Of a stretch of DNA of 64,000 nucleotides, positions 42,433 to 48,584 are shown piece after piece. Position numbers and translations under genes: made by a program. The notes beneath the pieces were generated by a model. That model worked only from the letters and a program-made list of their open reading frames with translations, was not told where the DNA came from and did no database searches. Source of the stretch: an uncultured Eubacteriales bacterium (lineage in GTDB: Bacteria; Bacillota; Clostridia; Oscillospirales; Acutalibacteraceae); contig CAKSOL010000004.1 in assembly GCA_934477125.1 (NCBI GenBank), positions 149,181 through 213,180 on the forward strand, given 5' to 3'. The number at the start of each line of letters is the position of its first letter. Position 1 is the stretch's first letter.

Positions 42433-42762
42433 ATGTCAGTTATAAAATTTTCGGGGAAATCCCGCTTTAAGCTGCGCTGCGACACGACTGCCAACTGGGA
42501 AAGCGCAAATCCGGTTCTCCTGAACGGCGAAATCGGCATTGAGCAGACCGCCGACGGCGGCAAAAAGGTAAAGATAGGCGACGGCGTTACCGAGTGGGTT
42601 AATCTCGGCTATACCGTTGACAGTGCTCTTTCCGCGACCTCGGAAAGGGCGGTTGCGAACAAGGCGGTTGCGGAAGCGTTATCCGCGCTCAAAACCGAGC
42701 TTAGGGGCGAGTTCGGCTCGACATTGCAGGCAATTTCGGACAAATTAGACGGGGTGGTTTGA
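42433..42762 (+). CDS. Tail fibre protein with Mtd-like N-terminal domain
   Basis: This 109-residue protein has an N-terminal segment (NWESANPVLLNGEIGIEQTA then GKKVKIGDGVTEWVNLGY) matching the small domain found at the N-terminus of major tropism determinant-like fibres. A heptad-patterned helix (SERAVANKAVAEALSALKTE) follows and could trimerise. It shares the SERAVANKAV-type phrase with the preceding fibre (NPVANKAISARF). No reverse transcriptase or template repeat of a diversity-generating element is visible. Confidence 0.7.
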   Translation: MSVIKFSGKSRFKLRCDTTANWESANPVLLNGEIGIEQTADGGKKVKIGDGVTEWVNLGYTVDSALSATSERAVANKAVAEALSALKTELRGEFGSTLQAISDKLDGVV

Positions 42763-42764
42763 AA

Positions 42765-43289
42765 ATGGCGGAATATAACATCACCCTGCAGGCGACCCTG
42801 CTTTCGGAAAGCGAAGGAAAGTGGCTTGTGACCTCAAAAGGGGAAGGCGACCTGCCGGCGGCGTTTATCGTCGATACGGCGGTTAAGGACGCGCTGCTTT
42901 CCGCCTGCGCGCTCTATAACGCCCATCCGCTGGTTTTTACTGCCTGTCTGCGCTCGCATTACAAGGCTATTATTGCCGCGGTTCACGGGTTTGAGGAGGA
43001 GGCGGCAGCGGCGGCGGTACCGGCGGAATGGGCGGCGGCGCCGCTTATCGGAATAACCTCAGCCGCCGGAACGCCGGAGGAGGAGCCGACAGCCTACGCG
43101 ATAAAATACGTTCAGCCGGGGGAAGCGGCAAGGTATCTTGAGGGGATTGCCGAGCCTGCGCTTTACAAGGCTCTTTTTTACATAATAAAGGACTATTCGG
43201 CGAATCCGGCGTTATGGTATTTCGTTTTAACGAGATACCTTTCCAAATTCAAAGCCCACATCGAAAGCGAGAGTGAAGAAAATGATTAA
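42765..43289 (+). CDS. Phage structural-region protein, unknown
   Basis: This 174-residue protein starts at the ATG at 42765, just after the previous stop. It has an N-terminal beta part (ITLQATLLSESEGKWLVTSK), an Ala/Glu-rich middle and a helical end (LYKALFYIIKDYSANPALWY). I do not recognise it. It lies within a tightly spaced run of tail-fibre accessory genes. Confidence 0.55.
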   Translation: MAEYNITLQATLLSESEGKWLVTSKGEGDLPAAFIVDTAVKDALLSACALYNAHPLVFTACLRSHYKAIIAAVHGFEEEAAAAAVPAEWAAAPLIGITSAAGTPEEEPTAYAIKYVQPGEAARYLEGIAEPALYKALFYIIKDYSANPALWYFVLTRYLSKFKAHIESESEEND

Positions 43290-43536
43290 ATATCTTATAA
43301 CCTGCCGGGGCGACGGCACCGTTCTGCTCGAAAATGTTTCGTCATCAACGGGCGACAAGCGCTCACTGCAGCTGACTCAGGCGGAGTTCGGTCTGTTTCT
43401 GACAAATCCGAACGACACCGCCGCCGAGATGACCGAAAGGCTCTGGGAGCAGAGCGACAAAACCGCCGGAAAGGCGGCTCTGCGGCGGACGGTTGACATC
43501 GCCTACGCGATTTTAGGGAGGGAAAACGATGCTTAA
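43282..43536 (+). CDS. Small phage protein, unknown
   Basis: An 84-residue protein starts at the ATG at 43282, overlapping the previous gene by eight bases. It reads as a small alpha/beta domain (KYLITCRGDGTVLLENVSSS) with a C-terminal helix and no recognised motif. The end overlaps the next gene by eight bases. Confidence 0.55.
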   Translation: MIKYLITCRGDGTVLLENVSSSTGDKRSLQLTQAEFGLFLTNPNDTAAEMTERLWEQSDKTAGKAALRRTVDIAYAILGRENDA

Positions 43537-44047
43537 GGATGAAATTCTTGCAAAGCTGGACAGCGTTGCGGCGGCGCAGAGCGCGCTCAAAGCCAACATT
43601 CTGCAAAAGGGCATAACCGCCGCAGAAAACGACCATATCCCGACGCTTGCCGAAAAGGTCGGCGAGATTGAAAATATGCCGTATGCCGTTGAGGGGCAGA
43701 TAACCCTTGTTTCTTCCTCGGCTGAGCTTACGGTTTCAAATCTGCCGCAAAAGCCGGTTGAGGTAGGTATCGCCTCGAAAACGCTTGCCGAGGCGGACAT
43801 CGTTTCCAATACTCCGGGCTTTGTTGTTCCGAGTATTCACGCGGTTTTCCCCGACACCGGCGACATCGTTGCGGTTGAGGAATGTGTTATAACGCGGACG
43901 CTTGACAGCGCCTCCGGCACATGGTCGCTGACCTTCAGCTTTGCCGCCTACAATGCCGCTCACCCCGACTCGCTCATAAAGCTTCAGGGAGGGTATATCT
44001 ATTCCTGGCTTGTGCTTTTCCATCTGCTTTACGAGGAGGAGAGCTGA
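43529..44047 (+). CDS. Phage tail-fibre-associated protein
   Basis: This 172-residue protein begins with helices (KLDSVAAAQSALKANILQKG) and the segment ITAAENDHIPTLAEKVGEIE, which resembles the short tail repeats found at the start of many fibre proteins. A beta-rich domain with aromatic residues follows. It is probably a receptor-binding or fibre-attachment subunit; the exact family is unclear. Confidence 0.55.
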   Translation: MLKDEILAKLDSVAAAQSALKANILQKGITAAENDHIPTLAEKVGEIENMPYAVEGQITLVSSSAELTVSNLPQKPVEVGIASKTLAEADIVSNTPGFVVPSIHAVFPDTGDIVAVEECVITRTLDSASGTWSLTFSFAAYNAAHPDSLIKLQGGYIYSWLVLFHLLYEEES

Positions 44048-44241
44048 TGAAGAAAAGATACTATAAGCAGCTGTCCGCGGCAGGGGAGCTTAAGGGAGTG
44101 TCGCAGACCTGCGCAGGGCTTTCCGGCGCGGTTTACGCAATAAGCCGCAGAGAGTATCTTTTATCCCTCTGCGCGCTCAGTCTCGCGGCAGGGATTCTCC
44201 CGGCTGACGGAATTTTCGCGGAAACGGAGGACGAAATATGA
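44047..44241 (+). CDS. Small phage protein with hydrophobic segment, unknown
   Basis: A 64-residue protein starts at an ATG overlapping the previous stop (TGATG). It has a basic N-terminus (MKKRYYKQLSAAGELKG) and a hydrophobic stretch (YLLSLCALSLAAGILPADG) near the end. Its own stop overlaps the dockerin gene start (ATGA). It may be a membrane-linked accessory; no family is recognised. Confidence 0.5.
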   Translation: MKKRYYKQLSAAGELKGVSQTCAGLSGAVYAISRREYLLSLCALSLAAGILPADGIFAETEDEI

Positions 44242-44648
44242 TTCCTACCCTTTACATTTTATTGCAGCCGAAAAACAGCCGCTCGCTCAAGGCGGTAAGG
44301 GTTGTTACGGTTGATAATTCAACCCTCGAAAGCTGCGCCGCGCTTATCCGCTCCGGGGGGTATTCCCCGGAATACGACGTAAACGGCGACGGATATCTGA
44401 CTGCCGCCGACTACAACGCGCTTTACAATATTTTTTACGGCAAATGGGACAGCTGGCACACGGCTGACAAACAGGCGGACATAAGAACGCTTGTCCGGAT
44501 AAAACGGTATATTTCGGGGCTTACCCCCGTTGATTCGAGCTATGACCTTGACAACGACGGCGCGATAACCCGGCAGGACGCGGTTATCTGCCGCAAATGG
44601 CTGCTTGACGGAAAAATAGCGCAGGAGAGCTTTGACGGGGATGCCTGA
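44238..44648 (+). CDS. Dockerin type I domain protein within the phage cluster
   Basis: This 136-residue protein has two dockerin half-repeats. The first has the calcium loop DVNGDGYLTAAD (about residues 47-58) and helix YNALYNIF; the linker region holds ADIRTLVRIKRYISG; the second loop is DLDNDGAITRQD (about 108-119) with helix AVICRKWLL. Asp/Asn positions fit EF-type calcium binding. Dockerins bind cohesins on scaffoldins or cell surfaces. There is no signal peptide, so it would travel on or with the particle, or leave at lysis. It sits between fibre and lysis genes. Confidence 0.85.
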   Translation: MIPTLYILLQPKNSRSLKAVRVVTVDNSTLESCAALIRSGGYSPEYDVNGDGYLTAADYNALYNIFYGKWDSWHTADKQADIRTLVRIKRYISGLTPVDSSYDLDNDGAITRQDAVICRKWLLDGKIAQESFDGDA

Positions 44649-44820
44649 CTGCCCGGTTTGCGGTGATTTTATGGCTTTCGACAGCAGGCAGAAAAGATTT
44701 TTCTGCGGACTGTGCCTTAACGAAATAACGGAGGATGAATATGAAGAAATTCAGGGTTTCGGGCAACAGTATGTACCCGATATTGAAAAATGGGGATGTA
44801 TTTTTGGCGCGCCGCCGTAG
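44641..44820 (+). CDS. Zinc-ribbon-like small protein overlapping the peptidase gene
   Basis: A 59-residue frame begins MPDCPVCGDFMAFDSRQKRF and continues FCGLCLNEI, giving two CxxC pairs as in a zinc ribbon. It starts within the dockerin gene end. The last 26 residues overlap the start of the S26-like peptidase gene in a different frame, by 80 bases. The zinc ribbon itself is complete before the overlap, so the frame may be real with an arbitrary tail, or may have been fused to the peptidase before a frameshift. Confidence 0.5.
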   Translation: MPDCPVCGDFMAFDSRQKRFFCGLCLNEITEDEYEEIQGFGQQYVPDIEKWGCIFGAPP

Positions 44821-45097
44821 AAAGGACGAAATCCCAGACACCGGAGCGATAGTTGTTGCGGAATACGGCGAAAAGCTGATTGTTAAGCAGTTTTTCCCAG
44901 CGGAGGACGGCGGCGAAATAAAGGCGTTTCTTTTGGGGTTCAACCGCAGAGCCAGCCGCGACAGCCGCAGCTTCGGCGCTCTGCCGCTCGGTGCGGTAAG
45001 GTATATCAGAACGGCGGGCTGCGGCAGCTTCCGGGAAATGTTCCGGGGACTTCGCCGCAGCATTTTAAGCGCGCTTAAAAAGGGGCGGACGGTATGA
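44741..45097 (+). CDS. S24/S26-type serine peptidase-like protein
   Basis: This 118-residue protein starts at the ATG at 44741 six bases after GGAGG. It shows the catalytic-serine motif SGNSMYPILKNGDVFLARR and a possible catalytic lysine in EKLIVKQFFP, as in signal-peptidase-like and LexA-like proteases. It lacks a membrane anchor and a DNA-binding domain. A compact S26-like enzyme in a phage lysis region is unusual; it might process a particle or host protein. The function is inferred from motifs only. Confidence 0.7.
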   Translation: MKKFRVSGNSMYPILKNGDVFLARRRRKDEIPDTGAIVVAEYGEKLIVKQFFPAEDGGEIKAFLLGFNRRASRDSRSFGALPLGAVRYIRTAGCGSFREMFRGLRRSILSALKKGRTV

Positions 45098-45357
45098 CCG
45101 AGGCGATTATTTCTGCTGCCGGGGCGGTTGTCGTGGGGCTGCTGTCCCTCGCAGGGGTTGCGATTACAAATCACCGCGCGAACGAGCGTATGAGAGGAGA
45201 GGCGGAAACGGCGCAGGCGCTTGCCAACGAGCGCATAACCGAGCTGACACGCGAGGTAAGGATGCACAATAACTTCGCCCAGCGCGTTCCGATACTTGAG
45301 GAGCAGATGAGGGCAGCGAACCGGCGGCTTAAAAATCTCGAGGAGGAGAGAAAATGA
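45094..45357 (+). CDS. Phage lysis accessory protein with membrane anchor and coiled coil
   Basis: This 87-residue protein has one N-terminal membrane helix (AIISAAGAVVVGLLSLAGVA) and then a long charged helix (ELTREVRMHNNFAQRVPILE). Size and layout resemble XhlA-type or holin-accessory proteins placed just before the endolysin. It overlaps both neighbours by four bases. Confidence 0.65.
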   Translation: MTEAIISAAGAVVVGLLSLAGVAITNHRANERMRGEAETAQALANERITELTREVRMHNNFAQRVPILEEQMRAANRRLKNLEEERK

Positions 45358-46307
45358 CCATAACGAAAAATCTTTGCCCCAAGGCGAAATACCGGGTTAA
45401 ATGCCCCTATAAAATGGCGGCGACACGCATTGTTATCCATAACACCGAGAACGACGCTCCGGCGGCGAACGAAATCAGCTATATGCTGTCGCGCCCCGGA
45501 GAAATCAGCTTTCATTTCGCGGTTGACGACAAGGAAATCGTTCAGGGAATACCGCTTGACCGCAACGCCTGGCACGCAGGCGACGGCAACGGCAAGGGCA
45601 ACCGCGAGGGGATAGCGATTGAAATTTGCTATTCAAGGTCGGGCGGAGAAAGGTTTGCGGCGGCGGTCGATAACGCGGCTCGGCTTACGGCGCAGCTTTT
45701 AAGCGAGCGCGGCTGGGGACTTGATAAAGTCACGAAACATCAGGATTACAGCGGCAAGCATTGCCCGCGAAGAATACTTGACGAGTACGGCTGGAACAAT
45801 TTTCTGCTGCTTGTTGACCGCTATCTGAACGGCGGAGAAAACGGCGGAGAAAACGGCGGCAAGGCGGAGCCGGGGACTGCGCCGCAGGTTATTTATGCGG
45901 CGCATACCTGCGGCGGAAAATGGCTGCCCGATGTTGCCGGCTGCAATGACCAAAACGCCGACGGTTACGCAGGAATTGCCGGAAAGCCGATAGACGGCAT
46001 CCGCGCTCGGCTCACCGCCGGACATATAGAATACCGCGTTCATACCAAGGGCGCAAAAAGCTATCTGCCCTGGGTCAGAGACCTTGACGCGGCGCAGGGC
46101 GGCTATGCCGGCATATACGGCAGCGCAATCGACGGTATTCAGATGAAACTTGAAAATCTTCCGGGATATACCGTGAGTTATCGGGTTTCGGTGGTCGGCG
46201 GCGGATATCTGCCATGGGTCACAGGCTGCGGCGACGGCTCTGACGGCTACGCCGGAATTTACGGCAAGCCGACAGACAAAATTCAGATAAAGATTATTAA
46301 GGAGTGA
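45354..46307 (+). CDS. Endolysin: N-acetylmuramoyl-L-alanine amidase with ChW repeats
   Basis: This 317-residue lysin cuts the amide bond between muramic acid and the stem peptide. The N-terminal Amidase_2 domain (about 1-150) shows zinc ligands in RIVIHNTEND, HAGDGNGKGNREGIAIEICY and KHQDYSGKHCPRR. After a Gly/Asn linker with a duplicated NGGENGGENGG, three ChW cell-wall repeats follow, recognisable by WLPDV..GYAGIAGKPIDGI, YLPWV..GYAGIYG and YLPWVTG..GYAGIYGKP. ChW repeats are typical of Clostridia. The gene is followed by the holin. Confidence 0.93.
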   Translation: MTITKNLCPKAKYRVKCPYKMAATRIVIHNTENDAPAANEISYMLSRPGEISFHFAVDDKEIVQGIPLDRNAWHAGDGNGKGNREGIAIEICYSRSGGERFAAAVDNAARLTAQLLSERGWGLDKVTKHQDYSGKHCPRRILDEYGWNNFLLLVDRYLNGGENGGENGGKAEPGTAPQVIYAAHTCGGKWLPDVAGCNDQNADGYAGIAGKPIDGIRARLTAGHIEYRVHTKGAKSYLPWVRDLDAAQGGYAGIYGSAIDGIQMKLENLPGYTVSYRVSVVGGGYLPWVTGCGDGSDGYAGIYGKPTDKIQIKIIKE

Positions 46308-46312
46308 CGCTG

Positions 46313-46510
46313 ATGAAAACAAAAAAGTGGTTTAAGGCGGCAGGAGTACGCGCACTCAAAACGGTGGCTCAGGCGGCGGTCGCGGCAATAGGCTCGGCAA
46401 CCGTCCTCGGCGCGGTCGATTGGCGCGCTGTCGTTTCAACCGCGCTTCTCGCCGGAGCGCTCTCCCTGCTTACCTCGGTGGCAGGGCTGCCGGAATTAGA
46501 CGGTAGATGA
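46313..46510 (+). CDS. Phage holin, r1t type
   Basis: This 65-residue membrane protein (KKWFKAAGVRALKTVAQAAV, then DWRAVVSTALLAGALSLLTS) matches the r1t-type holin pattern: a basic N-terminus, two membrane helices and a LTSxAGLPE end. It makes the membrane lesions that let the amidase reach the wall. The ATG at 46313 follows GGAG, just after the amidase stop. The last residues (ELDGR) and the stop lie in heptad element H15. Confidence 0.88.
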   Translation: MKTKKWFKAAGVRALKTVAQAAVAAIGSATVLGAVDWRAVVSTALLAGALSLLTSVAGLPELDGR

Positions 46511-46667
46511 TAGACATTAGATATTAGATTTGCAGAACGGAGAGATTGTGCGTTGACGGGGAATTTGATAAATGCCTCGGTTTTCAGGATTTTTCTGACC
46601 TTTCGGCTGCGCAGAATTTAACGTTTTGCAGGTCTAAGGTCTAAAATCTAACATCTAATGTCTAATT
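46496..46667. repeat. Heptad repeat element H15, full-length
   Basis: A four-heptad left arm, a core (GAGAGATTGTGCGTTGACGG, GATAAATGC, GCGCAGAATTTAACG) and a right arm of five heptads form about 172 bases at the right end of the phage cluster. The left arm encodes the holin stop. Confidence 0.9.
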
Positions 46668-46691
46668 CCGGCGGCACCCTGCGCCGCCCGG
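46668..46691. repeat. GC-rich hairpin repeat, family C
   Basis: CCGGCGGC and GCCGCCCGG flank ACCCTGC, the inverted form of the copy at position 31. It abuts heptad element H15. Confidence 0.7.
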
Positions 46692-46751
46692 ATAAGGAGA
46701 GCAGGCGGAACACGGCAATTTTGCCGCCACGGAATACCGCGGCAAAAAAAT

Positions 46752-46783
46752 AAAAGACGACCGAAAAATCGGTCGTCTTTTTT
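46752..46783. terminator. Bidirectional terminator between phage cluster and DUF3048 gene
   Basis: AAAAGACGACCGA pairs with TCGGTCGTCTTTT across AAAA and is flanked by A-rich sequence on the left and a T-run on the right. It can serve the phage transcript and the convergent DUF3048 gene. With repeats H15 and C it accounts for the 46511-46926 gap. Confidence 0.85.
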
Positions 46784-46815
46784 ATTCCGTATTTATCCGT
46801 ATTTATCCGTATTTT

Positions 46816-46838
46816 CGGGCGGCGCAGGGTGCCGCCCG
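46816..46838. repeat. GC-rich hairpin repeat, family C, with TCCGTATTTA repeats
   Basis: The CGGGCGGC/GCCGCCCG hairpin is preceded by three copies of TCCGTATTTA (46784-46815). The same pair of motifs appears in reverse order after the oleate hydratase gene (50379-50420), so this is a mosaic repeat unit. Confidence 0.7.
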
Positions 46839-46926
46839 AAGCCTCAGCTCTGCTCTGTATCCCGGCGGCTATCCGCCGCAATGTATGAATCCGAAATCCG
46901 TTGCCCGAAATCCGGCGTACTGCCGT

Positions 46927-47964
46927 TCAGCCTATGCTCGGCTGGGATTTGGAGCGGTCGGCTATGCAGATATAGGAATTGCCCGCGCTTACGGTAAGGG
47001 GCGATCCGTCCGCCGCAGTAAAGGTAAAGGCGTTTTTCGCCGCGCCCTTTGACCAGCTTATCTGGGTATACGTTCCGTTGGTGATATAATATCCGCTGCC
47101 GGAATTGAGGTCAACACGGCGGTGATACCCGTCCGGATAATCGGAAATGTCGGTAAGCAGAACGAAAACGTTCTTTGCCGAAACTCCCGCGCCCGAAACA
47201 TAGTCCTTACGCGCCGTTCCGTTGGTCTTGCAAATATATTTTCCGCTCGCGGCGTCGTATTCAAACGAGGTTGTCTGCTGTTTTGAGAAAGGAACGGTTA
47301 CGGCGTTCGCCGCGCCGCCCGCAAGGCTTACGTTCTGCTCCTCGGAGGCAAAATTAAAAATCTGCTTTCCCGTTCCGCCGCTTACGGTTCTGTTCGCGGA
47401 AAGTTTCTCCCAGAGGGTTGAACCGAAGGTATAGAGCGTGTGCTCCTTGGCCTTGCCGTTTGCAATCCGCTTTCCGGAATTGTTTTCGTCAATCGTGAAA
47501 TCATCGGTATCCTTAAGGTGCGGCTTTGCGTAGGTCGGGTCCTGACCGTGGTGACAGTAAACCGCGTTAAGTCCCATCGCAAGGTCGATATATGCGTATC
47601 TCGCCGAGCGCACCGGTCCTATGCGGTCAACTGCGGTAACATCCTGATAAACCGCCAAAAGACGGGTTATTCCGCCCTCAACCTCGGTTTCAAAAATAAT
47701 ATCCGCCGCCGAAAGTCCGCACTGAACGCCCTGAGCAACGTTTATGTTATTAACCATAACCGCGACCGGGCGGGTTTTGACCTTATCGGCTGAAATTCCC
47801 GAAAGACCGGTCAGAGGGTTATAGTAAACCGCAGCCGGCTTTTCCGGCTCGGACGGCTGAACCGACGTATCGGGAACGCTGCTTTCGGCGTCCTTTTTTA
47901 AAGAGCAGCCGGATGTAAACAAAAGGCAGAGACAAAGCGCTGCCGCTGATAACTTCTTAAACAT
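46927..47964 (-). CDS. DUF3048 family lipoprotein (YerB-like)
   Basis: This 345-residue protein has a lipoprotein signal (MFKKLSAAALCLCLLFTSGC, lipobox LFTSGC) and a linker rich in Ser and Pro. A DUF3048 domain follows: NPLTGL near residue 50, RPVAVMVNNI, GPVRSARYAYIDLAMGLNAV and the C-terminal domain with YHRRVDLNSG and GNSYICI. The Bacillus relative YerB is a lipoprotein of unclear role. It is exported and membrane-anchored. The ATG has a GGAGG site. It is monocistronic. Confidence 0.88.
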   Translation of the reverse strand: MFKKLSAAALCLCLLFTSGCSLKKDAESSVPDTSVQPSEPEKPAAVYYNPLTGLSGISADKVKTRPVAVMVNNINVAQGVQCGLSAADIIFETEVEGGITRLLAVYQDVTAVDRIGPVRSARYAYIDLAMGLNAVYCHHGQDPTYAKPHLKDTDDFTIDENNSGKRIANGKAKEHTLYTFGSTLWEKLSANRTVSGGTGKQIFNFASEEQNVSLAGGAANAVTVPFSKQQTTSFEYDAASGKYICKTNGTARKDYVSGAGVSAKNVFVLLTDISDYPDGYHRRVDLNSGSGYYITNGTYTQISWSKGAAKNAFTFTAADGSPLTVSAGNSYICIADRSKSQPSIG

Positions 47965-48160
47965 TTTTTAATTCCTCCAAACGCTACCTATGTATTATAA
48001 GACCTTATATCCTTATTTTCAAGAGGAAAAATCAATTTTTAAGAAAATTTAAGGATTGGCAAAAAATTACGCGGAGCGGACAAAAAACGGCAAATTAAAA
48101 AATTTTTCAAAAAACTATTGATTTTTTTATCCGGCTGTGCTATTATAGTCTTTGCCCAAT

Positions 48161-48237
48161 GCGCTGATAGCTCAGCTGGATAGAGCGTCTGGCTACGGAC
48201 CAGAAGGTCGGGAGTTCGAATCTTCTTCAGCGCGCCA
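48161..48237 (+). tRNA. tRNA-Arg (anticodon ACG)
   Basis: A full cloverleaf is visible: acceptor GCGCTGA/TCAGCGC, D arm GCTC/GAGC, anticodon stem TCTGG/CCAGA around loop CTACGGA, T loop TTCGAAT, and an encoded GCCA end. The anticodon ACG, read as ICG, decodes CGU, CGC and CGA arginine codons. A terminator follows directly. It lies in the 47965-48584 gap. Confidence 0.97.
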
Positions 48238-48242
48238 GGAAA

Positions 48243-48276
48243 AAAGCACTTAGCTTAAAGCTGAGTGCTTTTTTGT
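48243..48276 (+). terminator. Terminator of the tRNA-Arg gene
   Basis: AAAAGCACTTAGCTT pairs with AAGCTGAGTGCTTTT and ends in a T-run, six bases after the CCA end. Confidence 0.9.
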
Positions 48277-48285
48277 TTATTCGCC

Positions 48286-48347
48286 TTGCGGCGAGTGATA
48301 TTGCTGCGCAGTGATATTCGGCTTTCCGGCGAGTGATATTGCTGCCG
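48286..48347. repeat. GTGATATT repeat cluster
   Basis: GCGAGTGATATTGCTGC, GCAGTGATATTCGGC and GCGAGTGATATTGCTGC form three tandem units of about 20-25 bases. Their role is unknown; similar arrays are seen between genes in related Clostridia (from memory). Confidence 0.6.
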
Positions 48348-48357
48348 CTTTCTCTTT

Positions 48358-48382
48358 CCGGGCGGCACCCTGTGCCGCCCGG
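48358..48382. repeat. GC-rich hairpin repeat, family C
   Basis: CCGGGCGGC and GCCGCCCGG flank ACCCTGT. This is another inverted copy of the position 31 hairpin. Confidence 0.7.
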
Positions 48383-48475
48383 AGCCGGGGCGCTTTCGGT
48401 ATTGCAAAAGGTTCCCGGCTGCGGAAAATCCGCCCGTTAGCTTTGCATTTCCTCCTGTTTGTCTGAATTTACATC

Positions 48476-48516
48476 AAAAACGGCTCTGTGACCAAAATTT
48501 TATCACGGAGCCGTTT
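48476..48516. terminator. Hairpin upstream of oleate hydratase
   Basis: AAACGGCTCTGTGA pairs with TCACGGAGCCGTTT around an A/T-rich loop. It lies 65 bases before the ohyA start and may end upstream transcription or shape the leader. Confidence 0.55.
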
Positions 48517-48584
48517 CTGTTTATTTTATTCCCGGAAATAACGGGTATAATGATGACATAAGAAAAAAACAGGAGGTTTTTGTT

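Noticed and set aside
42433..42762. Diversity-generating retroelement around the Mtd-like fibre protein
   Set aside because: No reverse transcriptase, template repeat or variable repeat is visible nearby, and the protein lacks the variable C-type lectin domain.
30247..46510. Complete active prophage with the serine recombinase at 62 kb as its integrase
   Set aside because: The recombinase lies 15 kb away beyond many host genes and is joined to spoVT, so it belongs to a different element.
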